Of a stretch of 64,000 nucleotides of DNA, positions 17,814-26,347 are shown piece after piece. Both the position numbers and the translations under genes were made by a program. Numbering within the stretch: position 1 is the first letter of the stretch; each line of letters starts with the position of its first letter. The DNA comes from Actinoplanes teichomyceticus ATCC 31121. GTDB lineage: Bacteria > Actinomycetota > Actinomycetes > Mycobacteriales > Micromonosporaceae. The notes under the pieces are model-generated. The model did not search any database. It saw only the letters and a program-made list of their open reading frames with translations, and was not told the DNA's origin. The stretch covers positions 6,865,001-6,929,000 of the forward strand of contig NZ_CP023865.1 of assembly GCF_003711105.1 (NCBI RefSeq), read 5' to 3'.

Positions 17814-18860
17814 CTACCCGGAGGTAGCCGGAGTCTCGTCGCCCACCGGCTGGCCGGCCGCCGGCAGCGTCACGCTGACCAGCGTGCCGTCCCGCTCCAC
17901 CGAGCCGTCCCCGAGCCGGCGCAGGGTACGCAGCATGGCCACGTTGTCCGCGCCGGTGTGCGCCACCAGCGCGGCGAAACCGGCCCGCTCGGCGTGCGCG
18001 CGCAGCCGCCGCACCAGTGCGGTGCCCAGGCCGCGGCGCTGCCAGGCGTCCTCGACCAGCACCGCGATCTCGCCCAGGTCGCCCTCGGCGAGCAGGGTGG
18101 CCACGCCCACCGCCCGGCCGTGCGGCCCGACCGCGAGCAGGGTCACCCCGCCGGCCGGCTGGAGCAGCCGGCGCAGCCGGGCCTCGGCGGGCCGCCCGCC
18201 GCTGAGGTAGCGCCGGCGCAGGGTGGCGGCCGAGCAGTGGTCGTGCAGCTCGCGGACCGCGGTCAGGTCGTCCGGACCGGCCGGGCGCACGGTCACCTCG
18301 GCGCCGTCCGGCAGCATCAGGGTCACGTTCTCCCGCTGGTGGCGGGCGACCGCGGCGGCCAGCTCGACCAGGGCCTGGGCCCGGGCGAACTCCGCCGGGG
18401 TGAAGGCGGGCAGGGCACGGAGCACCTCGTAGCCCCCGCCGGCCGGGTCGGTGAGGGTCATCCGGCCGCCGTGCACGCCGGGCTGCTCCGCGGACGGCCG
18501 CGGACGCCAGCGCACGTCGGTCGCGTCGAGCAGGCCGGCCAGCGCCTCACCCACCGCGTCCGGCGCGTGCACCAGGCGGCCGGCCAGGGCGAGCGCCCGG
18601 GTGGGCTGATCGGCCAGGCCCTGCGCCTCGGCGCGGGCGACGAACGCGTCGCGCCCGCGGCCCTTGGTCACCGCGGCCAGCAGGTCCGGCTCGGTCATCG
18701 TGTCCGGCGCGTCGACCAGGAAGTCGTCGACCGCGCCCGCCTCGGTGGTGTGCACCTGGACGGCAAGGATGTTGACCGACTTGAGGGCGAGACTGGCGGT
18801 CAGCACGGAGAGGTAGCCGGGGCGGTCGTCGACCGTGGCCCGGATCCGCCACAGCGCCAT
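17814..18860 (-). CDS. ACT-domain plus GNAT acetyltransferase fusion
   Basis: 348 residues. The N-terminal 75 or so residues form an ACT-like fold (MALWRIRATVDDRPGYLSVL), which in other proteins binds amino acids or small ligands. Residues about 190-330 form a GNAT domain with the acetyl-CoA loop in EDAWQRRGLGTALV. The combination suggests ligand-regulated N-acetylation, but no substrate can be named. It lies 87 bp downstream of another ACT protein on the same strand, probably one operon. Confidence 0.8.
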   Translation of the reverse strand: MALWRIRATVDDRPGYLSVLTASLALKSVNILAVQVHTTEAGAVDDFLVDAPDTMTEPDLLAAVTKGRGRDAFVARAEAQGLADQPTRALALAGRLVHAPDAVGEALAGLLDATDVRWRPRPSAEQPGVHGGRMTLTDPAGGGYEVLRALPAFTPAEFARAQALVELAAAVARHQRENVTLMLPDGAEVTVRPAGPDDLTAVRELHDHCSAATLRRRYLSGGRPAEARLRRLLQPAGGVTLLAVGPHGRAVGVATLLAEGDLGEIAVLVEDAWQRRGLGTALVRRLRAHAERAGFAALVAHTGADNVAMLRTLRRLGDGSVERDGTLVSVTLPAAGQPVGDETPATSG

Positions 18861-18947
18861 GCGGGCACTCCTTTCGCTCTCCCCCTACGGTGCCTCGGCG
18901 TTGTTGCGCGGATATTGCCGTCAGCTGCGTTCTCGTCGTTAAGACGA

Positions 18948-19658
18948 TCACACCTGGGAGACCGTGGCGGGCGTCACGGCATCCAGCCGGCTGCCCAGGA
19001 TGACCGCCGCGGCGCGGACCAGCTGGGCCACCCGGTCCACCTCGGTGACGTGGAAGGCGGCGGCCGGCAGGTCGTCCTCGTCGGTCCGGGCGACCAGCAG
19101 CACCAGCCCGCCACGGCCGAACGGGGCGACCGCGTACCGGGCGCCGCCGGGCTCGGCGAACGGGCGGGCCCGCAGCGGGGTGACCTCGGGCAGGTGCAGC
19201 GGGGACGGGGCGCGCCAGCTGGCGTACGCCACCCGGGGCTCGTTGCCGACGCCCTTGGCGCCGTTGCGCGCGGCCCAGTCGGCCGGGACCACCGCGGCGG
19301 CGGCCCAGTCCGCGGCGAGCAGGCCGGGCACCGCGTCGACCAGGGTGGCCAGCCCGTCCGCCGGGTTCGCCGCGACCTGGGCGAGCAGCTCCGCGTCGTG
19401 GCCGCCGTTGACCGGGGCGCCGATCGCCCGCCACACCCCGTCGACCTGCACCCCGGGGATCGCGGCCAGGCCGGCGAGGAGGCGTTCGACGCGCGCCGCG
19501 CCCGGCCACACGACGGTGAAGTCGTCGACCGCCCGGCCACCGAGCCGTTCCAGCACCACGACCTGGACGATGTCCGCGCCGGCGACGCCGAGGGTGCGCG
19601 CGACCTGGCCCAGGGCGCCGGGACGGTCCGGCAGGGTGACTCGAACCCGCAGCAACAT
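18948..19658 (-). CDS. ACT-domain protein
   Basis: 236 residues. The N terminus MLLRVRVTLPDRPGALGQVA is a clear ACT domain; the rest is an Ala-rich region of unknown fold. The ATG at 19658 is chosen for its GGGAGGAG ribosome site; a longer frame from 19715 lacks one. The ACT domain suggests amino-acid sensing. It precedes the ACT-GNAT gene on the same strand. Confidence 0.78.
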   Translation of the reverse strand: MLLRVRVTLPDRPGALGQVARTLGVAGADIVQVVVLERLGGRAVDDFTVVWPGAARVERLLAGLAAIPGVQVDGVWRAIGAPVNGGHDAELLAQVAANPADGLATLVDAVPGLLAADWAAAAVVPADWAARNGAKGVGNEPRVAYASWRAPSPLHLPEVTPLRARPFAEPGGARYAVAPFGRGGLVLLVARTDEDDLPAAAFHVTEVDRVAQLVRAAAVILGSRLDAVTPATVSQV

Positions 19659-19824
19659 GAAACTCCTCCCGTCGCGGACGGCCGGTGCCGCCGTCCCGGT
19701 CAACACCCTGCCCACCCGGCGTTTCCGACCCGTTGCACGGCCGTGTCCCGGCCATCAAGCCGGGCGGGGTATGCCAGATGTCACAACTCACCGTAAGTAG
19801 TCGGAGCTCCGGGTTCGCCGCCGG

Positions 19825-19842
19825 GTGTCGGTTGTCCGACAC
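19825..19842. promoter_or_regulatory. Inverted repeat in divergent promoter region
   Basis: GTGTCGG and CCGACAC, arms of 7 bp separated by TTGT, lie between the leftward ACT operon and the rightward RibD-like operon, about 80 bp before the small ORF. Placement suits an operator, but no regulator is known. Confidence 0.45.
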
Positions 19843-19922
19843 TTCGCCGGTTACGGCGTGTCGCGCGACCGGCCCGACGGTAGGCCGACATCCGGCACAA
19901 ACCAGGCTCTAGAGTCGGAGGC

Positions 19923-20042
19923 ATGATCTGCGAGCGCTGCCGGGAACGGCGGCACGAGGAGTGCCGGGGCGGATCCTGGTGTGACTGCCAGCACCGCGAA
20001 CCGAAGCCGGTCCCGCCGGTCACCGGCCCGCCCGGCCCATGA
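19923..20042 (+). CDS. 39-residue Cys-rich protein coupled to the RibD-like gene
   Basis: Begins MICERCRERRHEECRGGSWC and continues DCQHREPKPV before a Pro-rich tail. Cysteines 3, 6, 14, 20 and 22 with H11 and H24 could bind zinc. It overlaps the next gene by ATGA, so ribosomes finishing it probably start the reductase. I recall similar peptides before RibD-like genes in other actinobacteria, but cannot check that here. Function unknown; a metal-responsive leader peptide or a small partner protein are both possible. Confidence 0.65.
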   Translation: MICERCRERRHEECRGGSWCDCQHREPKPVPPVTGPPGP

Positions 20043-20749
20043 GCACGCTGCCCGCCGCCCGGGAGCTTCTGGTCGCCCGCTATCCGCGGCAGGACCGGCC
20101 GATCCTGCGGGTGAACTTCATCGCCAGCGCCGACGGGGCGGTCACCGTCGACGGCCTCTCCGCGGGCCTTCAGGGCCCCGGCGACAAGGAGGTCTTCGAC
20201 ACCCTGCGGATGGTCTGCGACGCGCTGGTCGTGGCGGCCGGAACGGTGCGCGCCGAACGCTACGACGCGCTGCGGCTGACCGCCGAGGCCCGCGCCTGGC
20301 GGGTGGCGCACGGGCTCAGCGAGTTCCCGCTGATGGTGATCGTCTCCGGGGCGCTGGCCCTGGACCCGGCGCAGCCGATCTTCGCGGACGCGCCGGTCCC
20401 GCCGATCGTGCTCACCCACCACGCCGCCCCGGCCACCCCGATCGCCGAGGTGGCCGAGGTCATCCGGGTCGGTGACGAGCACGTCGACCTGGCCGCCGGG
20501 GTGCGGCTGCTGCACGAGCGCGGCGCCACCCAGCTGCTCTGCGAGGGCGGTCCCGGCCTGCTCGGTTCGCTGATCGCCGCCGACCTGGTCGACGAGCTCT
20601 GCCTGACCGTGGCCCCGCTGCTGGTCGGCGGCCGGGCCGGGCGGATCGCGACCGGGCCGCCGGCGCCGCCGCGGCGGATGTCGCTGCGGCACGCGCTGAC
20701 CCGCGACGACATGCTCTTCCTCCGCTACGAACGGCTGCCGCACCCGTGA
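20039..20749 (+). CDS. Pyrimidine reductase family protein (RibD C-terminal domain)
   Basis: 236 residues of the RibD_C/DHFR-like fold: NFIASADGAVTVDG near the N terminus, a central VVAAGTVRAERY, and the NADPH-binding CEGGPGLLGSLIAADLVDEL. In full RibD this domain reduces the ribose of the riboflavin precursor; stand-alone copies may do the same or act on other pteridine-like substrates. The deaminase domain is missing and no other rib gene is nearby. It follows the Cys-rich ORF with a 4-bp overlap. Confidence 0.85.
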   Translation: MSTLPAARELLVARYPRQDRPILRVNFIASADGAVTVDGLSAGLQGPGDKEVFDTLRMVCDALVVAAGTVRAERYDALRLTAEARAWRVAHGLSEFPLMVIVSGALALDPAQPIFADAPVPPIVLTHHAAPATPIAEVAEVIRVGDEHVDLAAGVRLLHERGATQLLCEGGPGLLGSLIAADLVDELCLTVAPLLVGGRAGRIATGPPAPPRRMSLRHALTRDDMLFLRYERLPHP

Positions 20750-20829
20750 CGGCTGGCCCGACCGGCCCCGGGCGCGCCGTCCGTCGATCTCTGCCAATCG
20801 ATCCGGGCCGGGGCGCGCCTCCCCGCCAC

Positions 20830-20931
20830 GATCAAGATCTTGTGCATAACTCTGTGGATGAGCCCCAGAAGTTGTGGAAAACACGAAAGGGTGGCCGCCC
20901 GACGGGCAATGTGTCGTACCCCTGAGGCACC
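20830..20931 (+). promoter_or_regulatory. AT-richer leader of the herA-sbcD-sbcC-nurA operon
   Basis: This segment is clearly less GC-rich than its flanks and contains TTGTGCATAACTCTGTGGAT and AGTTGTGGAAAACACGAAA. TGTGGATGA and TGTGGAAAA each resemble a DnaA box in reverse. No LexA/SOS box is visible. It is the only plausible promoter region for the operon; exact -10 and -35 elements are uncertain. Confidence 0.4.
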
Positions 20932-22680
20932 ATGATCGGCGTGTCTGACGAAACTTCCCCCGTCGGCCGGGTGCTCGGTACCGCCGATGCCACCCCGCTG
21001 CAGTTCTGGACGGCTGTCTCCCCGGGCAGCTACCTGCAGCTCGACGACGTCGTGGTGACCCGGCGCGACCTGCCGGACCGGGAGCCGGTGACGATCGCCG
21101 GGGTGGTCACCCAGGTCCGGGCCCGCCACGAGGGCGCCCAGTTCGACTCGGACGTGTTCGCCATCGCCGACGGCACGCTGCCGGCCATGGTCCAGGAGGC
21201 GGCGGAGATCACCACCACCCGGGTCGACCCGGAGCTGTACGTCCCGCCCGCCCCCGGCGCGATCGTGCACCGGGCCTCCGGCGAGGCCCGCGACGCCGCC
21301 CTGCACTTCGACCGGATGGAGCGGCGGGTCCCGATGGGCACCGGCCGCGACGGCGTCCCGGTCTTCCTGAACGCCGACTTCCTGGACGGCACCCGCGGCG
21401 CGCACGTCTCGATCTCCGGCATCTCCGGGGTGGCCACCAAGACCAGCTTCGCGACGTTCCTGCTCTACTCGGTGTTCCGGTCCGGGCAGCTGGGGGCCGA
21501 CGGGGCCAACGCCCGTGCGCTGATCTTCAACGTCAAGGGCGAGGACCTGCTCTTCCTGGACCATCCGAACACCAAGCTCGACGACGACACCCGGGCGTAC
21601 TACAAGCTGCTGGACCTGCCCGCCGCGCCCTTCGCCGACGTGCGCGTCTACGCCCCGCCGCGGGCCGGCGACTCGTCCGGCGCGCCCGACGTGAGCAGCC
21701 GGCTGACCGGGGTCGACGCGTTCTACTGGACGCTGGACGAGTTCTGCTCGGCGAAACTCCTGCCCTACGTGTTCGCCGACGCCGACGACGAGCGCCAGCA
21801 GTACACGATGGTGGTCCACTCGGTCACCGCCCACCTGCACCGGCACGCCGTCCCGGCCGAGGGCGGGATCAGCATCGACGGTCGCCGCATCGGGTCGTAC
21901 GCGGATCTCGTCGATCACATCGTCGACCAGCTCACCGACGACGAGACCCGGTCGACCTGGGCGGGCAGCGCGGTCAACATGGGCACGGTCAACGCCTTCG
22001 CCCGCCGCCTGATCGGCAGCAAGCGCGACCTGTCCCGGCTGATCCGCGGCGACCTGGCCCAGCGCCGCCCGCACCGGATCAAGACCGCGGACAGCGCCCA
22101 GGTCACCGTGGTCGATCTGCACAACCTGCCGGACCGCGCGCAGCGGTTCGTGGTCGGCGTGACGCTCAAGAGCGAGTTCGAGGAGAAGGAGAAGTCCGGC
22201 ACCGGGCGCCCGCTGCTGTTCGTGGTCCTCGACGAGCTGAACAAGTACGCCCCGCGCGAGGGCTCGTCCCCGATCAAGGAGGTGCTGCTGGACATCGCCG
22301 AGCGGGGCCGCTCGCTGGGCGTGATCCTGATCGGCGCGCAGCAGACCGCCAGCGAGGTCGAGCGCCGGATCGTCACCAACTCGGCGATCCGGGTGGTCGG
22401 CCGGCTCGACCCGGCCGAGGCCTCCCGCCCGGAGTACGGTTTCCTGCCGCCCGCCATGCGCCAGCGTGCCCTGCTGGCCCGCCCCGGCACGATGTTCGTC
22501 AACCAGCCGGACATCCCGGTCCCGCTCTGTGTGGAGTTCCCGTTCCCGGCCTGGGCGACCCGCAAGTCCGAGTCCGGTCCCCCGCCCGCCGAGACGCTCC
22601 GGTCGATCGTGCAGGGCGCCGACCCGTTCGCCGTGATCGGCGGCCGGGCCGGCGGCGCCGACGACGACATCCCCTTCTAG
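20932..22680 (+). CDS. HerA-like hexameric ATPase / DNA translocase
   Basis: 582 residues. The N-terminal region (to about residue 130) is consistent with the HerA beta-barrel domain. The ATPase core has an atypical Walker A, ISGISGVATKTS (about 162-173), which keeps the Lys-Thr-Ser but not the classical spacing. Walker B is VVLDELNKY (about 430), followed by the sensor-like GAQQTASEV and an arginine-finger-like GRLDPAEASRPEYG. HerA proteins form hexamers that drive NurA and Mre11-Rad50 on DNA ends. First gene of the operon, 20 bp before sbcD. Its own enzymatic activity needs testing because of the Walker A. Confidence 0.8.
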   Translation: MIGVSDETSPVGRVLGTADATPLQFWTAVSPGSYLQLDDVVVTRRDLPDREPVTIAGVVTQVRARHEGAQFDSDVFAIADGTLPAMVQEAAEITTTRVDPELYVPPAPGAIVHRASGEARDAALHFDRMERRVPMGTGRDGVPVFLNADFLDGTRGAHVSISGISGVATKTSFATFLLYSVFRSGQLGADGANARALIFNVKGEDLLFLDHPNTKLDDDTRAYYKLLDLPAAPFADVRVYAPPRAGDSSGAPDVSSRLTGVDAFYWTLDEFCSAKLLPYVFADADDERQQYTMVVHSVTAHLHRHAVPAEGGISIDGRRIGSYADLVDHIVDQLTDDETRSTWAGSAVNMGTVNAFARRLIGSKRDLSRLIRGDLAQRRPHRIKTADSAQVTVVDLHNLPDRAQRFVVGVTLKSEFEEKEKSGTGRPLLFVVLDELNKYAPREGSSPIKEVLLDIAERGRSLGVILIGAQQTASEVERRIVTNSAIRVVGRLDPAEASRPEYGFLPPAMRQRALLARPGTMFVNQPDIPVPLCVEFPFPAWATRKSESGPPPAETLRSIVQGADPFAVIGGRAGGADDDIPF

Positions 22681-22700
22681 GCCGGGACTAGGGTTCAGCG

Positions 22701-23852
22701 ATGCGCATCCTGCACACCTCCGACTGGCACGTCGGAAAGGTTCTCAAGGGCCGGAACCGCTTCGAGGAGCACACCCGGGTGCTCGCCCAGGTGATCGAGA
22801 TCGCCCAGGCGGAGCGGCCCGACCTGGTCATCGTCGCCGGTGATCTGTACGACACCGCCGCGCCGACGGCCGAGTCCACCCGCCTGGTGACCCGGGCGCT
22901 GTCCGCGCTGCGCAAGACCGGCGCCCGGGTCGTCGCGATCGGCGGCAACCACGACAACGGCCAGGCGCTGGACGCGCTGCGGCCGTGGGCCGACGCGGCC
23001 GGCATCGAGCTGCGCGGCTCGGTCCGGGAGAACCTCGGCGACCTGCTGATCGAGGGGACCACCGCGGCCGGCGAGCGCTGGCGGCTGGTCGCGCTGCCGT
23101 TCCTCTCCCAGCGGTACGCGGTCCGCGCCGCCGAGATGTACGAGCTGACCGAGGCCGAGGCGAACCAGACGTACGCCGATCTGATGGCCCGGCTGATCGC
23201 CAAGCTCAGCGAGCCGTTCGCCGAGCCCGGCGTGGTGAACCTGGTCACCGCCCACCTGACCATGGTCGGGGCGAGCACCGGCGGCGGTGAGCGGGAGGCG
23301 CACACCATCATGGGTTACGCGGTGCCGGCCACGGTCTTCCCGCCGAACGCGCACTACGTCGCCCTCGGTCACCTGCACCGCGCGCAGCGGGTGATCGCCC
23401 CCTGCCCGACCCGGTACAGCGGGAGCCCGCTCGCCGTCGACTTCGGCGAGGAGGAGAACGTCTGCTCGGTGGCGGTCGTCGACGTCTCCACCGACCGGGC
23501 CGCCCAGGTGCGCGACGTGCCGGTGACCTCGGCGCTGACCCTGCGTACCGTCCGGGGCACCCTGGAGCAGCTCGCCACGGTGAACCTTCCGGACGCCTGG
23601 CTGCGTGTCCTGGTCCGCGAGGCGCCCCGCCCCGGCCTGCGCGAGGACGTGCAGGAGCTGCTGCCGAACGCCCTGGAGGTCCGCATCGACCCGGACATGC
23701 TGCCCGATCGCGCGGGCGCCCGGTCGGCGCAACGCGCCGGTCGCTCCCCGCGCGAGCTCTTCGGCGACTACCTGGACAGTCGCGGCAACGCCGAGGACGG
23801 CGTCCGCGAGCTCTTCGACGAGCTGTACGACGAGGTGAGCAGCAACCAATGA
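22701..23852 (+). CDS. sbcD: Exonuclease SbcCD subunit D (Mre11-like)
   Basis: 383-residue metallophosphoesterase. All five phosphoesterase motifs are visible: SDWHVGK (residues 7-13), VAGDLYDT, GGNHDNG, TAHLTM and GHLHRAQ. These bind two metal ions for nuclease action on double-strand ends and hairpins. The C-terminal part is the capping domain. Its stop overlaps the sbcC start by ATGA. Confidence 0.93.
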   Translation: MRILHTSDWHVGKVLKGRNRFEEHTRVLAQVIEIAQAERPDLVIVAGDLYDTAAPTAESTRLVTRALSALRKTGARVVAIGGNHDNGQALDALRPWADAAGIELRGSVRENLGDLLIEGTTAAGERWRLVALPFLSQRYAVRAAEMYELTEAEANQTYADLMARLIAKLSEPFAEPGVVNLVTAHLTMVGASTGGGEREAHTIMGYAVPATVFPPNAHYVALGHLHRAQRVIAPCPTRYSGSPLAVDFGEEENVCSVAVVDVSTDRAAQVRDVPVTSALTLRTVRGTLEQLATVNLPDAWLRVLVREAPRPGLREDVQELLPNALEVRIDPDMLPDRAGARSAQRAGRSPRELFGDYLDSRGNAEDGVRELFDELYDEVSSNQ

Positions 23853-26347
23853 GGCCCATCAGGCTGGACATGTCCGGGTTCACGGTGTTCCGCGACCAGA
23901 CCACCGTGGACTTCACCGACGCCGACTACTTCGCCCTGGTCGGGCCGACCGGCTCGGGCAAGTCGACGGTGCTGGACGCCATCTGCTTCGTCCTCTACGG
24001 CCAGGTGCCGCGCTGGGGCGGCGCCCGGGGCATCGGCAACGCGCTCGCCCCGTCCGCGGCCGAGGCCCGGGTCCGGCTGGTCTTCGAGTCGGCCGGCGAC
24101 CGCTACGTCGCGACCCGGGTGGTCCGCCGCGACGGCCGCGGCAACGTCAAGACGTCCGGCGCCGGGCTGCAGCTGATGCCGCCCGGCTTCGACGTGACGA
24201 AACTGGACACCGGCATGGACCTGGCCGACCTCGGCGAGGTGCTGGCCGGTGTCCCCGCCGAGATGGACGAGGCGGTGCAGACCGCGGTCGGCCTGCCGTA
24301 CGAACAGTTCACCAGCTGCGTGGTGCTGCCGCAGGGGCAGTTCGCCGACTTCCTGCACGCCAAGCCGGCCACCCGCCAGCAGATCCTGGTGAACCTGCTG
24401 GGCCTGCAGATGTACGAGAAGGTGCAGGTCCGGGCGGCCGAGCGGGGCAAGGCCGCGGACGCCAAGCTGACCGTGGTGGACCAGTCGCTGGCCGCGCTGG
24501 AGGACGCCACCGACGAGGCGGTCGAGGCCGCCGCCGCGCACCTGGAGCGGATGCGCGGGCTGACCGCCGCGGTGGAGGCGGCGGTGCCGGGACTGCGGAC
24601 GGCCCGGGCGGCCGAGGAGACCGCCCGCGGCGCCCGCGACACCCTGGACGCGGAGCTGCGGCAGCTGGCGGCGGTGCGTACCCCGCCGGGGCTGGCCGAG
24701 GCCACCGGGGCGGTCACCGCGGCCCGCGACGCCGCCGCGCGCGCGGCGCAGGCCGTGCACGAGGCCGAGGAGGCCGAGGAGAAGGTCCGCGGTGAGCTGG
24801 TCGCGGCCGGCGACCCCGGATCGCTGCGCCTGGCCCTGGACCGGCACACCGAGCTGGCCCGGCTGACCGAGCAGGAGGGCTGGTTCGCCGGCAAGGTGTC
24901 GGTCGCCGAGGTGGAGTGCCGCGACGCCCGCGCCGCGGCCGATCTGGCCGAGTCCGAGCACCTCGGCGCCCAGCAGCTGCTCGAACAGGCCCGGCAGGAC
25001 TACCGCGACGCACAGCAGCTGGACCGCGCCGCCGCGCTGCGCGGCCACCTGGTCGCCGGGCACCGGTGCCCGGTGTGCGAGCAGACCGTGACCGTGGTGC
25101 CGCGGGTGCCGCGCGAGTCGGCGGTGCGGCTGGCCGAGGCGGCCGGCGCCGCCGCCCGGGAGGCCGCCGAGCAGGCCGCCGCCCGCTGGCAGCAGCGCGA
25201 CGCGGTGGCCCGCAACCTGGAGAGCGACCTGGAGCGCAAGCGTGGGCAGTACGAACACCATCTGACCCGGCTCGCCGAGGTCCGCAAGGCCGTGCAGGGG
25301 CTGCCCGGGGTGGCGGCGATCGAGGAGCGGCTCGCCGAGTTCGGCCGGTTGCAGCGCCGGCTGGAGGAGGCGGCCACCGCGGTGCGCGCCGCCCGGGACG
25401 GGTTGCGCTCGGCGCAGGCCGGCGTCCGGGCCGCCGAGGAGCAGCAGCGTGCCGCGTGGCGCACCTTCGATTCGGTACGCGACGGCCTGGCCCGTTTCGT
25501 GCCGCCACCGGCCGACCGGGACGACCTGGCCGGCGCGTGGCGGGCCCTGGTCGAGTGGGCCGGCGCCGAGCACGGCGCCCGCTCGGCGGCCCGGGACGAG
25601 GCGGAGGCCGCCGTGGTCGCCGCGCACGAGGCGACGGCCGGCGCGCACGCGGCGATCGTGGCGCTGTTCACCGAGGCCGGGGTGCAGGCCCCGGCCGCCT
25701 CGCCGGCCGACGCCGAGGCCACCCTGATCCGGGCCGCCGCGGTCGCCGCGGAACGCGCCGAGGCTGCCTGGCAGCGCCTGGCGGAGCGGCACGCGCAGGC
25801 CCGCGAGCAGCAGGAGCAGCGGATGCTGCTGCAGCGGGAGAGCCGGGTGGCGAAGGCGCTCGCCGGGCACCTGCGGGCGAACAACTTCGAGCGCTGGCTG
25901 CTGGAGGAGGCGCTGGACATGCTGGTCGACGGCGCGTCCCGGATCCTGCGGGAGCTCACCGGCGGGCAGTACGAGCTGATGCACGACAAGGGCGAGTTCT
26001 TCGTGATCGACCATCACGACGCCGGGCTGCGCCGGGGGGTGCGCACGCTTTCCGGCGGCGAGACGTTCCAGGCGTCGCTGGCCCTCGCCCTGGCCCTGTC
26101 CGAGCAGCTCGCCGGGATGAGCACCACGGCGGCGAGCCTGGAGTCGATCGTGCTGGACGAGGGCTTCGGCACGCTGGACGCGGCGACGCTGGACGTGGTC
26201 GCGGCGACGCTGGAGAACCTGGCCGCCCGCGGCGACCGGATGGTCGGGCTGGTCACCCACGTGCACGCGCTGGCCGAGCGGGTGCCGGTCCGGTTCGAGG
26301 TGCACAAGGACGCGCGGACCGCGCACGTCGAGAGGGTCGGCCTGTGA
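23849..26347 (+). CDS. sbcC: Exonuclease SbcCD subunit C (Rad50-like SMC ATPase)
   Basis: 832 residues. Walker A GPTGSGKST is at residues 32-40, the Q-loop in VLPQGQFADFL, and long Ala/Glu/Arg-rich coiled coils flank the zinc hook CPVC near residue 409. The ABC signature LSGGETF lies near 733 and Walker B in SIVLDEGFGTLDA near 770. With SbcD it tethers and processes DNA ends. Length is shorter than E. coli SbcC (about 1050) because the coiled coils are shorter. The next gene starts within the stop codon region. Confidence 0.93.
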   Translation: MRPIRLDMSGFTVFRDQTTVDFTDADYFALVGPTGSGKSTVLDAICFVLYGQVPRWGGARGIGNALAPSAAEARVRLVFESAGDRYVATRVVRRDGRGNVKTSGAGLQLMPPGFDVTKLDTGMDLADLGEVLAGVPAEMDEAVQTAVGLPYEQFTSCVVLPQGQFADFLHAKPATRQQILVNLLGLQMYEKVQVRAAERGKAADAKLTVVDQSLAALEDATDEAVEAAAAHLERMRGLTAAVEAAVPGLRTARAAEETARGARDTLDAELRQLAAVRTPPGLAEATGAVTAARDAAARAAQAVHEAEEAEEKVRGELVAAGDPGSLRLALDRHTELARLTEQEGWFAGKVSVAEVECRDARAAADLAESEHLGAQQLLEQARQDYRDAQQLDRAAALRGHLVAGHRCPVCEQTVTVVPRVPRESAVRLAEAAGAAAREAAEQAAARWQQRDAVARNLESDLERKRGQYEHHLTRLAEVRKAVQGLPGVAAIEERLAEFGRLQRRLEEAATAVRAARDGLRSAQAGVRAAEEQQRAAWRTFDSVRDGLARFVPPPADRDDLAGAWRALVEWAGAEHGARSAARDEAEAAVVAAHEATAGAHAAIVALFTEAGVQAPAASPADAEATLIRAAAVAAERAEAAWQRLAERHAQAREQQEQRMLLQRESRVAKALAGHLRANNFERWLLEEALDMLVDGASRILRELTGGQYELMHDKGEFFVIDHHDAGLRRGVRTLSGGETFQASLALALALSEQLAGMSTTAASLESIVLDEGFGTLDAATLDVVAATLENLAARGDRMVGLVTHVHALAERVPVRFEVHKDARTAHVERVGL

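Noticed and set aside
19625..19650. tRNA T-arm-like TTCGAGTC on the minus strand
   Set aside because: It falls inside the ACT-protein coding region and no acceptor stem or anticodon arm can be built around it.
20830..20931. Replication origin suggested by DnaA-like words
   Set aside because: Only two imperfect boxes and no dnaA, dnaN, gyrB or parAB nearby.
20932..22680. HerA as part of an antiphage defence system
   Set aside because: Known HerA defence partners (SIR2, DUF4297) are absent; neighbours are SbcCD and NurA, which point to repair.
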